A stretch of 64,000 nt of DNA from Cokeromyces recurvatus (lineage: Eukaryota > Mucoromycota > Mucoromycetes > Mucorales > Mucoraceae). Of this stretch, positions 22,255 through 34,863 are shown in pieces (position 1 is the stretch's first letter; each line of letters begins with the position of its first letter). Under the pieces are notes generated by a model, which saw nothing but the letters and a program-made list of their open reading frames with translations, did not search any database and was not told where the DNA came from. The DNA lies in assembly GCF_025118155.1 (NCBI RefSeq), contig NW_026251392.1, positions 1-64,000 of the forward strand, read 5' to 3'. Position numbers and translations under genes: made by a program.

Positions 22255-25190
22255 TCAATCTTTGCACTATGAATAAATGATAAATTTACTAGAAAGTTTA
22301 AATAGCTGCATTGCCCGATCCAGTTCGCAAAGTTACGAATAATAATAATAAGAAAAACTCCCCTCGTAAGAGTCAAGAGGGGAAATGAAAAAAATAAAAG
22401 TAGTTGAAGAATAAAGAAAAAATAAAAGGGAGGAAAGTAAAACGAAAGAAAGATAGAGAAAAAAGAAAATCAGAAACAAGACAGAGACATTGGCATTTTT
22501 ATCATTGCAACCCATTTCAACAAACTAGCAGCAATATCAGCTAGAGGAGGAGGAGGAAGATCTTCACCATGGAATATAGGTCCCATTTCCTGTAGGATCA
22601 GGCACGTTTCAGGCCAACGTAAAGACCAGGAAGAGATAGATGGAACATTCTTTTGGTTTTTTTCTGGGGTAATAAATTGAGTAAGAAGGAAAGAGGGTCT
22701 TTGATGGATCTGGGGCAATTGTAGATGACGGTGTATGTGCAGAAATTCGGTGGCATGGACACGAGAAAGATGAACTGCAGGATGGAAAGGACAGGACAGG
22801 GACGAGGTTTTCCACTAAGGAGCCAACCAAGACGCCAGCAAAGTGCCTGACTACGTTTCATACGTGTCATTGGGAACCATGAAATAGGACCAATCACCAA
22901 GGTTGGACGATAAGTAGAGATTATTTGAGCATTCGAGCGATTACAGAGTGTGTCATGACTTTCTTGTAGAAATTATTGTTTCAGCGATTTAAAATCATGA
23001 CGATCCAATGTATCCGGCACAGGTTCACATTTTTTTTTTGCCAAAGAGAGTTGGGGACTATATTTATACCATTGTGAGCAGGTTTGCATATGTTTGTAAA
23101 TGAGGTAGTAGTTTTTGTATCAAAGTATCAACAGGTTAGTTGTAGTGTTCTAATTATGTATTTGGCTTGTAGTATTATTGATCTATCTTTCATTGAAGAT
23201 TGGCTGGTCATATGTAACATCACTTTAGTCGTAGATATTCGAGATCCACTATACAATTTACCTACACATTTATTTTGACCCTATTCAAGTTGCTTTATAT
23301 GAGATTGGTTCAAGTCAAAGATCACTAATTCATATATCCATTTGTGAACATGTATCATTTGCATATAGAAACGCGTTGAGAGTAATTTGGTAAATCCTTT
23401 AGAGCTGACATCAATTGCAGTGATTTGGTTCATTGATTGTTCGGCTTTATTGACATTATATTGAATCAGAACAGTAATATTCATGTTTCCATCAGGTTTG
23501 ATAGTGATACCAAGAATATGAGAACGAAGCTTCTTTTATGTAGATTAGTTTCATAAAGTTGATAGATCTGTTCGTCTCTTGACGGAGGAACAACAACACA
23601 TTTTGTTGGATTCCAACCGTAACCTAGACTGTAACTATGTGCTTCAAAAGCTTGCAGGAATTGAGTTAATTTTTCTAGTTTGGCAATTAATACAACATCA
23701 TCAGCATAGAGAAGAGAGGTAATTGTTGGGGTTAATTGGATGACATCTGTGAGTTTATTTAGTGCAGGCAATTGTGGTCGTAGAAGATTTGATAAGCCAT
23801 TGATATGATATAGATTATTGAATCTAAAAAGGGAGATAAAATCGATTCTTGGAGTATCCCCCCGTGGTTAGTTTAAATCTAGTTGATGCAGAGTTGTTGA
23901 GTAACACTTCAATGTGTACATCATTAAAGAGGTTCATGAAAATGACTAACATAGGGTGAGAGACAAAAGGTTGTAATTGATTCCAAATAAAACGACGATC
24001 AACGGTATCATAGACTGATTTTATATTTAGAAAAGCCAAAGTAGGGATAAAGTGATGATATTGACGCAATATTCTGCAGATTTCAGTTAAACATAAGACT
24101 TGATCTAAATTAAGGAACTTTTGCATTCTCTAAAATCCCCCTTAAGCAATATCCAGTGGAAGACTTGATACTTGCAAGGCATGATATATACTTTTTTTCA
24201 GAGAGTTTTGCGGAAAATCGGTGTTAGGCTAATGGGTATGAAATTCACCAGGACCAGAAGCAAGCCCTCTTTTTGTAGATTAGGATGACTTGGGCTACTC
24301 ACCATGAGAGAGGTGTATATGACCAACACCAACAAAGTTTGAACAGTAAGAATAGATGTGATGCTATTATATCAATTACTGATGTAAGCATTTCAGTTGT
24401 AATATGATCTATCCCTGGAGCCTTTTCTTTCTTAGTAGGTGGTTGATAAGATCTTGGGTATCATTTATATCAAAAGGTAAGTAATCTTGTGTGAAAAGGT
24501 GCATCTTCCGTCATTGTATGTGCATCTAATGTGGTTGATGATTTGATTTAAGAGATAGCCTGAATAAATGGTTTAAAGGTAGGTAGACATAGAATCTGCA
24601 TCAGTTTGTTATAGGTCAAGTGATGAAAAAATATGTTTTCCTGGTTCTATTTTTTTTTTCGGATGCGACTAAATCTAGCTATTACTTTGTTGTATTCTCC
24701 TTGTGCCATTTTGTTACAAAATTGGCTCCATGTCTCTTGTCTTTGTTGTCGAATCAATCCACGTAAAGTTGCTACAGCTTCCTGCTGCTTTATCCAGTAT
24801 CTCAGTTTGTTGACAGTATCTCTTGCCTTTCTCCACTTTCTGTAAAATAACTCTTTCAGGACAAAGGCGGCTGTTCAGTTGTGGTGTCCAAAATTCCTTA
24901 AGAAATTGATCAGTTATTGAGTTCCGCTTTCCACATGTTTCGTCAAGAGATTTATATATTGTATTACAGAGGGCTGTTGATATTTGGTCAATAGAATTTA
25001 CATACACTCGTTCGGTTAGATGTATTGGTGAAATCCACATCTGTCGGTATATCTAGTAAATCTGATTTTTGTAAGAGAATTGAGCAATATTTTTGGGAGA
25101 CATCCTTTTTTTTTTCAATTTGTTCAAGTTCTATTGTGAACGTTGAGGTGTTGTTAGGTCATCATTCTGTTGTATGTTGTAGTTTACAGG
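22255..25190 (-). mobile_element. Decayed LINE retrotransposon with reverse transcriptase
   Basis: Minus-strand frames run from an endonuclease C-terminal/linker region (about 25180-24714) through reverse transcriptase to a C-terminal region and 3' UTR. RT landmarks are an NIKSVYDTVDRRFIW-like stretch near 24040, a degraded G-G-Y-S near 23860 where the family has GVLQGSILS, and SLLYADDVVLIAK near 23700, which keeps the catalytic YADD. After it come GYGWNPTKCVVV (about 23620) and NKAEQSMNQITAI (about 23430). Frameshifts separate these segments, so the copy is dead. The 3' part (22900-22480) holds the DPLSFLLN-type motif, and a GGGCAATGC tail word lies at about 22315. The 5' half with ORF1 is missing. 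It is diverged from the 51-kb copy. Confidence 0.85.
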
Positions 25191-25575
25191 TAAGATATAA
25201 TAAAATAGAAATAAAAATAAAAGAGAAGTAAAGTAAATCAGACAGAAAAAGTATGTTGAGACTTGTCAATATAGTTTATTAAGAGTTAAGTTCAATTCCA
25301 GTTATACAAAATAAGGGTTAATAGTGTAAGAGTATTTATACCTTTCGTGAATAAAGATGATAAGTAATAATATAATAACTTATATCTGATGACGTGATCA
25401 TAGAAGAGAATAACTATTTATTTAAGAATCATTATGTCTTTTGTATGTATATATTTATTTTTTTACAACTAATACGTATACTCTGAGTGAAATTAATTAT
25501 TTACGCGTATTTGCATTATTCTTAGTTTACCCCAGTTTATCTTACAAAGTTATTTTTATTAATTTATACTCAGCA
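25165..25575 (-). mobile_element. Possible solo LTR of another family between two LINE fragments
   Basis: The segment separates two LINE pieces in opposite orientation. On the plus strand it has TGAGACTTGTC, AGTTTATTAAG and GTATTTATACC in the order and spacing seen at the left end of LTR copy A (GACAAGTCTGTGAAAAC, TTTTATTAAG, TTATTTATATG). This fits a minus-strand LTR with its polyadenylation signal and TATA box. Clear TG...CA ends with target duplication were not identified. Confidence 0.35.
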
Positions 25576-26104
25576 GAACAGGATAAATTTTTAGATGCAG
25601 GACTTTTGTTGTCGTTTTTTCTACACAAGATCTCATGCTATACGGTTCCTACATATGCATCGACGATTACAAATGCCTTTGACCAAACCTGATCCTTTGT
25701 CCTTCCTCTTGAATAAGCTGCCAAATAAACAAAAGCGCAGGCCGCCAATCTCAACACATCTGTCTTTTTCGCCTGGACGATTCGATGGCCTGCTATGTGC
25801 CTTCTACTTTTTGAGATTGACTACTTTCATCATGGTGAACTTCCTTCAATAACTCCCTTCCCCTTGGTTAACAAACTTGTAACCTGGTTACGTAACTCCA
25901 AATCTAGTATTTGTTGATATATCTTGCTTTTCCTCTTCCCTTCTCTTTCTTTTTTTTTTTTTTTACCCTTTTGCCTATCAAAAGAGTTTTTTTTTTAGTA
26001 CACTTTTATCCTTTCTCGAGCTAGCCGGGACAATCCAATACATCATTATTATGTGCTCACATGGGTTTTTAAATTTTTGTTATAAATAAAATAATTTTTT
26101 AATC
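25576..26104 (+). mobile_element. 5'-truncated LINE 3' end
   Basis: This plus-strand fragment holds only the C-terminal end of the LINE ORF2 (RSHAIRFLHMHRRLQMPL, DPLSFLLNKLPNKQKRRPP) and the 3' UTR. It closely matches the minus-strand sequence 51679-51148. The match ends at 26104 in ATTTTTTAATC, the same terminal word as the two LINE copies at 50884 and 51148. This fixes the 3' end of the family as TTAATC rather than poly-A. Two frames are needed to read the coding part, so it is dead. Confidence 0.8.
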
Positions 26105-26108
26105 GATA

Positions 26109-26700
26109 TGGTCCTCAGTCCTATATTTCATGATCCTCAAAAAGAAACTGATGTACAGATGGTAGGTACAAAACGCAAAGATCATTAGATCATGATGCTA
26201 AAAAATATGTATGCCAACGGCTTTTCTGTTACTAGACTAAATAAAGTAACGGAGTCTTCGGGCAATAGACATCCTGATGGTGGCAGTTGTGAAGGTGGAA
26301 GCGGATTATATGAAAAAAAAAGAATACTCTTAGTACACATCTTGATTTACTTAGATTATGTATATTCGGCAAGGGCACTATTGACAATGAAGCTGTGGGA
26401 GAATGTTGTCTTATTGCAAGCAGTTGGTAAATTTAGTATTTGTTGCTTGCTATTGTAAAATGTATTTACGCATACTTTTTTTTTTCTTTTTTGGTTAGGA
26501 CACCGTTGTGATTTGTATATCTGTGCAGACATCATGATGGTGGTTTTTATGCTGTCTTTGAAGTTAATAGCATTGAAGTTCCAAAATCAATCCTTGAGTT
26601 ATCTGGCTTCATCATGAAATTGGATGATATTTAAACGATTAGCCAATTTTTATGGGCTCTTTTGTGTTACAAAGAAGAACAGGTCAACTTTTCTCAAGCG
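26109..26700 (+). pseudogene. Decayed gene fragment of unknown family
   Basis: Starting at ATG 26109 (MVLSPIFHDPQKETDVQMVG) coding sense continues with frame changes. MYANGFSVTRLNKVTESSGN lies near 26200-26260. A VGHRCDLYICADHDGGFYA / IEVPKSILELSGFIMKLDDI stretch near 26505-26635 is followed by FLWALLCYKEEQVNFSQAQ. I associate this kind of sequence with uncharacterised lineage-specific Mucorales proteins. Stops and frameshifts show it is not intact. It abuts the LINE 3' end at 26104, so the insertion may have removed its 5' part. Confidence 0.35.
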
Positions 26701-26704
26701 CAAA

Positions 26705-27570
26705 AATACCCTCACTAAACATTTATGAAATGGGACACAAACCCAAGAAGATGAAGACTTCCGTTGAACTTTAATTACCTCTCTCTTCTTTCTTTCTTCC
26801 ATCACTTTTTACCCTATGTACACAAATTCAACGACTTGAAATCTTTGCAGTTTTTTAACTTTTATTATTTGATTTAGTCTTGATGGTTATAAAGTACACA
26901 AATGCCCTCCCCCCATTTTTTTTTTATAAATATTTCTTTTTTGGTGCGGAAATGTTTAACGAGGAATTTCGTGTAAATCAAAGGATAAAAATAGAAATAA
27001 GGTGTTACAGGTCACTTATCCCGGGAATTGAAAAGATAAGTGTACCAAAAAGGGCTTATTATTATCATGATCGACATAACAAGAATCTTAAGAAAAGTAA
27101 GAAATGATGACTGTTAATGTTTATCACAGATATAAAACATACTGAAAGAGGAACATAAATACTTTTTTGAATATGTTTGATAGAATGGAAAAGAAGTCAC
27201 CATTTATGTTTTAGAAAAAAAAAAAAAAAAGAAGAAGAAACTATTATACATCGCTGTATTGGTCATAATAAAAGCCGTGCAAGATATATCCATATTAAAC
27301 TTGAGTTTGTATTAAACATTAAAACTTCCTTTTTTTTTTTAATTCAATGGGATTGCAATGTATTAATAAAGTCTACAATTAAAAAAAAAAAGGTCGGATC
27401 AAATTTTACCATTTTTTTTTTTACTTTTCTCCAAAATGATCTGAATTTGAATTTGAATTTATTGTCCAGCAAAAAAAAAAAGGCATTATAACAAGCCACA
27501 GTATAATTACATTAAAATAAACACTCTCTTTATTTATTTATTTTTTTTTAAAAGAAAAACTTCAATATTA
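26705..27570. other. Intergenic region upstream of SYO1
   Basis: AT-rich sequence with several short A and T tracts. No gene is supported. It should contain the SYO1 promoter, but no clear TATA box stands out. Confidence 0.5.
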
Positions 27571-27576
27571 TATATT

Positions 27577-30188
27577 ATGGGGAAACAAAGAGCAAGAAGA
27601 AAAGCTTCAAAAAGACGCTTGAACCCACTTCAAAGAAAAGGAGTTCAAGCTGGTTTAAATGAAGCCAACACCAACTTGCTTACTACTGAACAACTAACAC
27701 CTGTCATTCAAAGAGTAATTCAATAAAATAAGTCTGTTATTATTATGCATCATAACTTATATATATATATATACAATTAGCTTTCTTCAGATAATGGAGG
27801 AGAACGTGCTTGGGCAGCAGCTTGTATTTCTAATCTCATCTTGTCTAATGCCTCAACCCGTAAACTTTTATTAACAAAGGGTATCGTCCCTATCTTGATT
27901 GAGCGATTAAGTGATCCACAACAAGAAGTTCGAGATGAATCATTAGGAGCTTTAAGGTATTTTTTTTTTTAAAAAAAAAATAGTGCTTGACAAAATGAAA
28001 TAAAGATTTTTTTTTCTAATTCTCTCTCTTTCACACACACACTCTATATAAATATATACATTTGTAAAAGAAATCTTGCCTCAGTAGATGATACAATTGC
28101 TAAAGAATATTATTCACGCAATATATTAACACCTTTGTCAGCTTTATTACCACAAGTAAAAACAAGTCCTAACAAGATATATTCTTTAGATTTCTTTAAC
28201 ATGTAGTTTATATAATATTAGATTACACAAACGATTGACTCAGTATTAAGAAAGGCACCTATTCAAGATGAATTAGATCAAGAAAGACGAAAGTCCATTT
28301 GGGATGTAACAGAAAATTTTATTTATATTATTTGGTGTATTTGGTAAAAGAAAAGAAAAAACACGCTCAGATAATAATATATAAAACTAATAATTTCTAT
28401 TCATAGTGAAGCATCTGATAAATATGTGAAGGCTATTAATCGAATGAATCTTATACCCTTTTTAACATCATTTTTAATATCTGGTGATTCATGTCCAACA
28501 AGAGTAATTTTAGCAGCCGGTAATAAAGTGAAATATAAGCTATATTTGTAGTTGTATTTATAAATATGATATTTAACCTATTTTATTCTTAGGTCAATGC
28601 TTAAACACGTTAACAGATGATAATAAGGATTTATATATTGAATTTCAGCATCATTCAGAATACATACAATCTTTGTTAAATATTGTTCGTAATGAAGATT
28701 ATAATAATGTGTTTATACAAGTGTTAACATGTGGTACGTTTTCATGTATATCCAATAGTATTATATTTAACTTGAATCTCTGTAGCTGTCTTGGTCAATA
28801 TTCGTGATGTAGTACGATTTACTTCTTCTTGGGATGATGATACAGATGTAGTAGCGGAATTAAATCAACTCATTATTCCAATTCTCATTAAAGCACTTGA
28901 TTATGATATACAACAAGCAGCTATAGATATGATGACAGCTATGAAAAATAGTCATAATCAGCCACAAAAAGAAGAAAATGATATTACGCCAAAACGGTTA
29001 ACAAATGAAGAAATGTATATTCAAGATGTAGAAAATAGACTCTCCATTATTCAATTAGCATTAGAATTATTAGCAGATATTTGTGTACAAGATGATGACT
29101 CAGAAGAAGATGGTTATCAAGATGAATCCATGATGACAGAAGAACAAGAAGAAGAACATGATGAAGTAGATGAAACAATTTTTACAGATAAATCCAAGAT
29201 GAATGATACCTTAATTCGATCAAATAAGATTGTTCAAGCTTATATAAATCATGTATTTCCCCACTTAATTCGACTGAGTACATTAACCTCAATGGGCTAT
29301 CAAAATCAGTCATTTACAATAACACAACAAAGGGCATTTGAATGTCTGAATAACTTTTTATTAGCTATGAATGAAGTTCCAAGTAAATTTTGGTTTAAAG
29401 AAGAACATAAATCAGAGGCTATACAGTTGTGGCGTTGGTTATTTAATTGTGCAAATCAAGTAGCTATGAATGAAACTGAGGATAAAAATAGAATATTAGA
29501 AATTATCATTAGTTGTTTATGGGCACTAGGAAGAGGATTAATGCAAGATATTGTAAATAAGAAAAAAAGAAAAAATATTATATAAGCAACTAAATCACAT
29601 GACTCACACCCATTCTATTGTAGCCATTAGAACCAACAGATGTGGGTTCATTATGCGGAACATATGATATAATTCCAATAGAATCAATGCGTGTAAAAAT
29701 AGTAGGATGTTTAGGTCCAATTGCAATGAGACAAGGTGATATTGAAACAAATAAGGTAATAGACATTATTATTCAAGTAAAAAAAAAAATAACACGTAAT
29801 AATATTATTATTAGACAATTGGTATCTTTATTATCAATTTACTTTCAAATAAGGACTGTGAAACGTCTGTTATGATAGAAGCTTTAAATTTAATTTTTGA
29901 TGTTTACTCTGACCTTGCATTTGATTACGATTTACCTGTTTTTGTACATGGCGGATTTTTAAGTATTTTGAAACAGATCGTTCCCTTTGTTCGTTCCAAG
30001 GTACAACTACTACTGCCCACACACACACACAATAACCATGACTAAATATAAATATCTATGTATTTTTATAGGTAAAATCAATTGATAGAAGAAAGGACTT
30101 TGACTTGAGAATAAGAGGAGATGAAGCTTTAGACAATTTAAATGCTTTTATAAAATATAAGCGAATCGAGAATAATAAAAGGAAATAA
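27577..30188 (+). CDS. SYO1: Symportin SYO1/HEATR3-like ribosomal-protein import adaptor
   Basis: Ten exons (27577-27714, 27781-27956, 28071-28155, 28222-28343, 28407-28519, 28593-28733, 28786-29552, 29624-29755, 29815-30000, 30072-30188) join in frame to 658 aa. The start MGKQRARRKASKRRLNPL is the basic Syo1 N-terminus. ARM/HEAT repeats follow, including AACISNLILSNASTRKLLL and RDESLGALRNLASVDD. A long acidic loop (DDDSEEDGYQDE and onward, about residues 380-410) interrupts the helical repeats, as in Syo1. The end RIRGDEALDNLNAFIKYKR is the family C-terminus. Syo1 binds Rpl5 and Rpl11 and carries them into the nucleus for 5S RNP assembly. The acidic loop is the known Rpl11-binding region. 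Confidence 0.85.
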
Positions 30189-30570
30189 TTTTTCTTTTTT
30201 CTTTGAATCATGATTGGAAATTAACTCAGGGTTTTTTTTTTCTTTCTTCAGGGTTTCTTGTAATAAAGTTCTATAGAAATGATAACCTAAAAAAAAAAGT
30301 GAAAATTGTGTGGGAAAAAAAAAAGGAATTTGAAACATTTCATTATGAAATGTTACAAACGTAAAAAAAAGGGTCAAAAAAGAAAGAAAAAAAAAAAAAA
30401 AGGACAAGTGACTGTTTTAAACTCAATACTGATTTACCCATCATATAAAGGACGAAATCAACCTTTTTTTTTTTCTTTTTTCTTTTTATTATTATTATAC
30501 ATATTTTCTTTTTCTTTTTCTTTTTCTCTTTCAAATAAATAAATATATATACATTTAATATACATATTTA

Positions 30571-32137
30571 ATGGGTTTTAAATTACCTTTTCGTTACAGT
30601 GATCCTAACTTTCAAGTCTTTTTAGTTGGATTTATCTGCTTTTGCTGTCCTGGTATGTTTAATGCCTTGAACGGTATGGGTGGTGCTGGTCAAGCTGATC
30701 CAAAGACTACAAATGATGCAAATACAGCTTTGGCTGTAACATTTACGATTTGTTCCTTAATTGGTGCACCTGTGTAGGTTTAAATATTTATATTTATACA
30801 TATAGAGATATATATATGTATATGGATATATATACACATATGTAGATATGTATAAATATAAGAAAATAAAAAAAAAATTAAATTATATATTCACATTTGT
30901 GGTTTACTTATTATTGTACTACCATCATACTAGATATAATATTTTTGGTCATCGTATTCTTTTACCTGCAGGTTTAGCTTATGTACTTTATGTCGGTTCT
31001 TATCTTACTCCAAATGCTGCATTTACAATTGCTACAGGAGCTATTTTAGGTATTGGCGCTGGTTTCTTATGGACAGCTCAAGCAGGTATTATGATGTCCT
31101 ATCCTGATGAAAAAGATAAAGGGAAAGCATTTTCAATCTTTTGGATGGTCTTCAATCTAGGTGCGACCGTGGGTGCTGCTATCCCTCTTGGTAATAATTG
31201 GAATAATAGTGAAAATACAGTCAAGATAGGCACTTATATTGGTTTTATGTGTATTATGGGTTTTGGTGCTCTCTTATCTCTTGTCTTGTTACCTGCTAGT
31301 AAAGTCATTCGTCCTAATGGTTCTCCTGTCTCTCTTCATAAATTCTCTAATTGGCGTCGTGAAGCAATCGAGGTCTTTAAACTCTTTAAGGATTGGAAAA
31401 TGATCTGTTTAATTCCTCTCTTTGCTGGTTCTAACTGGTTTTACACGTATCAATTCCAAGTCTATAATGGTGGGGGTTACTTTGATCTTCGCGCGAGATC
31501 TATTAATAATCTTATCTATTGGCTTTGTCAAATCTTGGGAGCTGGTATCTTGGGTTGGTTACTTGATTGGAGTCGTCTTGGTAATCGTCGTTTACGTGCT
31601 ATTCTTGGTAATACCTTTATCCTGCTCGTCCTTGTCGCTTCCTGGATTGGTGCTATCTTTGTTCAAAAAAACTTTACTTATGACAGTGTCAAGGTGCCTG
31701 GATATGTTCAGACCACTGTCTATTCAGAGGGTTATGCTGGTTATTGTATCTTGTTTGCTGTCTTTGGTTTAGTAGATGCCTTCTACCAAGGTTTTATTTA
31801 TTGGTTATTAGGTACCATGACTAATGATACAGAAAGAGCCGCTCGTTATGGTGGTTTCTACAAGACAATTCAAAATGCTGCTGCTGCTATTGCTGCTCAA
31901 GTGGATGCCATTCATGTACCCTTTATGACTCAAATCTATATCAATTTAGCCATTGAAGGTTGTGGCTTGATCTTGGCTTATCTTGTTTGTATCAAGGTGC
32001 CTAATGTTACTGTAGAACAAGTAGATAATCTTATAGACGGAAGTGCACCTGAACTCTTGGTGGGTGGTCAAGTTGAGTCACTTGAAGATGGTAATGAAAT
32101 AAAGAAGGAAATTAAGATTGAAGAAAAGGAATATTAA
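30571..32137 (+). CDS. UNC93-like (DUF895) major-facilitator-type membrane protein
   Basis: Two exons (30571-30773, 30934-32137) encode 468 aa with about eleven hydrophobic helices, the usual size of fungal UNC93-like proteins. Landmarks are FLVGFICFCCPGMFNALNGM in helix 1, AYVLYVGSYL, GAGFLWTAQAGIMMSYP and GKAFSIFWMVFNLGA near residue 130. SNWFYTYQFQVYNGG and RARSINNLIYWLCQILGAG lie in the second half, and RAARYGGFYKTIQNAAAAIA is near the C-terminus. The cytosolic tail is charged (ESLEDGNEIKKEIKIEEKEY). Substrates of fungal members are unknown. The intron (30774-30933) holds many TATA repeats. Confidence 0.85.
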
Positions 32138-32479
32138 AAGAAAAGAAGAAGAAGAAAAAATAGTTACCATTTCTTTCATTCTTTCATTCATTCATTCATT
32201 CTTTCTTTCTTTCCCATTATTTCTTTATTACGTATAACATGTAATTATATATATCTATTATTTTACCTATGCTATTGTCAAATAAATTTATTTGAATTAC
32301 CCAATGATTAATAATTATAATAATAAATAAATAAACCACTTTATTTTAATAAGCATGACTTGTTTCTTACAAAGCATCCTAATTATACATTGTATTTAAA
32401 ACAATAAAAATAAAAAATAAATCTATTATTTACTTTCTTTTTAATATCACATACTCCAAAAAAAAAAAAAAAAAAAAAG

Positions 32480-33409
32480 TCACAACAAGCTAAGGTCTAT
32501 ATTGTCATTTATACAGTTTATCATCATGTTCATAAATTAGCTGTTGAAGTACAAAAAGGTTTAGATTCAACTGGTGTAGCTACAAAAATGTTCCAAGGTA
32601 ATAAACCATATAGCTCTTTTTATCTTATTTTCTGAGGAGAATGTTGTTACCAATATTGTATTTCTATAGTACAAGAAACGTTACCTGAAAGTATATTAAA
32701 AAAGATAAATGCACCTCCAAAGCCTGATTTGCCTATTATTAAACCTGAACAATTAACTGAGGCTGATGGTATTATTTTTGGATTCCCTACAAGGTATATA
32801 AATATATAGTGTGTGTGTGTAAACTATGCAATAAGCTTATGAATATATGATATAGATTTGGTTCAATGCCTAGTCAAGTGAAAGGGTAAACTAAATAAAC
32901 AAATAAATAAAAAGCTTGTATACCTTACTGGTTATTATATACAGATTATTGGATGCCACAGGTGCTCAATATGCTAAGGGGGCTCTGAACGGAAAATTCG
33001 CTGGGACTTTTTTTAGTACTGGATCTCAGGTATAGATTGATATATTGAAATAAAAAAAAAATAGGATATAACAACTATTATAAACTCTTATCATCTTGGT
33101 ACATAATAATAATAATAGCATGGTGGACAAGAAACAACTGCATTAACAACAATTCCTTATTTTGTTCATCAAGGCATGACTTATGTCCCTTTAGGTTATC
33201 CTCCTGCATTATCAGACAAGTTAAATAATGTGTCTGAAGTGATAGGTGGTTCTCCCTATGGAGCTGGTACAATTGCCTCTAATGATGGCTCTAGAAATGT
33301 GTCCCAAAAGGAATTGGATATTGCTCACTATCAAGGCAAAAGTTTTGGTGAAATCATACGTGCTTATGTTAAAGGAAGAAATGTGTTTAACAAAATAGAA
33401 GAACAATAA
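32480..33409 (+). pseudogene. WrbA/Pst2-type flavodoxin-like quinone reductase lacking a start codon
   Basis: Five exons (32480-32597, 32670-32793, 32856-32885, 32945-33029, 33119-33409) encode 215 in-frame codons beginning SQQAKVYIVIYTVYHHV. The family is clear: [37 protein letters not shown] and the end PYGAGTIASNDGSR with GKSFGEII. These enzymes bind FMN, reduce quinones by two electrons and sit at eisosomes in yeast. No ATG precedes SQQAKVY: an A-run of 21 leads straight into AGTCACAACAAG, where ATGTCACAACAAG would be expected. The FMN phosphate loop, normally S-x-Y-G-H, reads T-V-Y-H-H. All introns and frames are otherwise intact, so loss is recent, a non-AUG or upstream exon is used, or the assembly lacks a T. 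Confidence 0.75.
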
Positions 33410-33595
33410 AAAAAAAAAAAAAAATGACAGATAATAGTGAAAAACTTGTTTTTAGTGCAATAATTTTTTTTTTTTTTTTGAAACTTCTTTATATTGTGAC
33501 TCCTACACACACACACAAAAAAAAATTACTGTAACTATTTTTTTTTTCTTCTTCTTCTTTTAACGTCTTTTGTTATATAATCAAGTAAAAATAAA

Positions 33596-34475
33596 ATGGA
33601 ATCACAGGATACAAGCCAAAATGAAGTTATGTTTTCTTCTATACCTTCTTTTTCTCAAACATCGTTGGATGGACCTAGTTTTTTAAATTCACAAACGAAT
33701 TTTTTTGAGAATGCTGGTATTTTAAGTCGATCAGCAGGAGAGATGATTGCAGAAATGACACAAGTGTGGATAGATGAACGTAACGCACCAGAAATATTAC
33801 CTTACGAGCATTCACTAGTAGAACCCTTAATTGAAGCTATTGAATCACAAGTGAGTAGTTTAACAAGTTTATTGAATATATAGCTTAACGTTATTTTTTT
33901 TTCCCTTCAGACTGAAAAAATTATAGAAGACATGGAAAATAATACAACAAATTCATTTGAAAGTATGGTGTATCAAACTGAAGTTGAACGTATTAAATAT
34001 TTACTAAAGAGCTATTTAAGAGTTCGATTATTTAAGGTAAGGTTTTCGTTTAATCATAAGAAAGAAAGTATCCGTTGGGCAAAAGAAAAAAAGAAAAACT
34101 TACATCTTCAAAATAAAATAATAGATCGAAAAACTTACACTTTATATTTTAAGACAACCTAATTTAAGAGAAATATTATCGCCACAAGAAATAGATTATG
34201 CAAGAAGATACCAAGAGTTAGTTGAAAGTCACAATCATAAAACTTTTTTACACCAGTTACCGAGATCACAGCATAAACAAGATGAAGTATTTGTGGACAT
34301 GAGTATGGTCGTTGAACCCAATTTGAATGCTCCTGTCTTTTGTCAGATTTTAGATAATATAGGCCATGTTGAAATCGATGGAGATAACGTTTTGTTTGAA
34401 TTACGTGATATTTATATATTGCGTTATAATGATATACGATCGTATTTAAGAGAGAAGAAAGTAAAGTTAATTTAA
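33596..34475 (+). CDS. SLD5: GINS complex subunit SLD5
   Basis: Three exons (33596-33850, 33911-34041, 34154-34475) encode 235 aa, the normal Sld5 size. Landmarks are MTQVWIDERNAPEILPYE near residue 60, the helix EVERIKYLLKSYLRVRLFKV, LSPQEIDYARRYQELVESH and the C-terminal beta domain ending VKLI, where the family ends in a similar hydrophobic strand that packs against Psf1. GINS joins Cdc45 and Mcm2-7 in the CMG replicative helicase. The second donor is used four codons beyond the first possible GT, since only GTAAG|GTTTTC keeps the frame into QPNLREIL. Confidence 0.85.
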
Positions 34476-34863
34476 ATTTATAAATAAATGCGAGGTTTTT
34501 GTACATATTCCTTATATTCAACGAAGCTTGATAACTTGAGAATACTGCCTTTTCAAATAAGCATCAACATATATGTAGACCTTAAGTTTATAAACAGAGT
34601 TTTTTTTTTAGGTTCTTCAAAGGTGCTCCATCTCTGTTCATTAGTAAAGATACTATGGTTCCACCTATAGTATTACCAATAAAGCATTCTTCATCATGAT
34701 TTTTTAAAAAATAAATAAATAGTAATATCAATGCTATTATGCGTCCCTAAATAGAGAAAAAAAAAATAGAAAAATAGAAAAAATAGAACGTAATGAAATA
34801 TATAAAACTATTATTTTAATTCTAATAATAACATTTTTTTTTTATTTTAATTATTTATACAAA

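Noticed and set aside
30138..30542. Overlapping lysine/phenylalanine-rich frames between SYO1 and the UNC93-like gene
   Set aside because: They consist of A and T tracts read as K and F; no coding signal.
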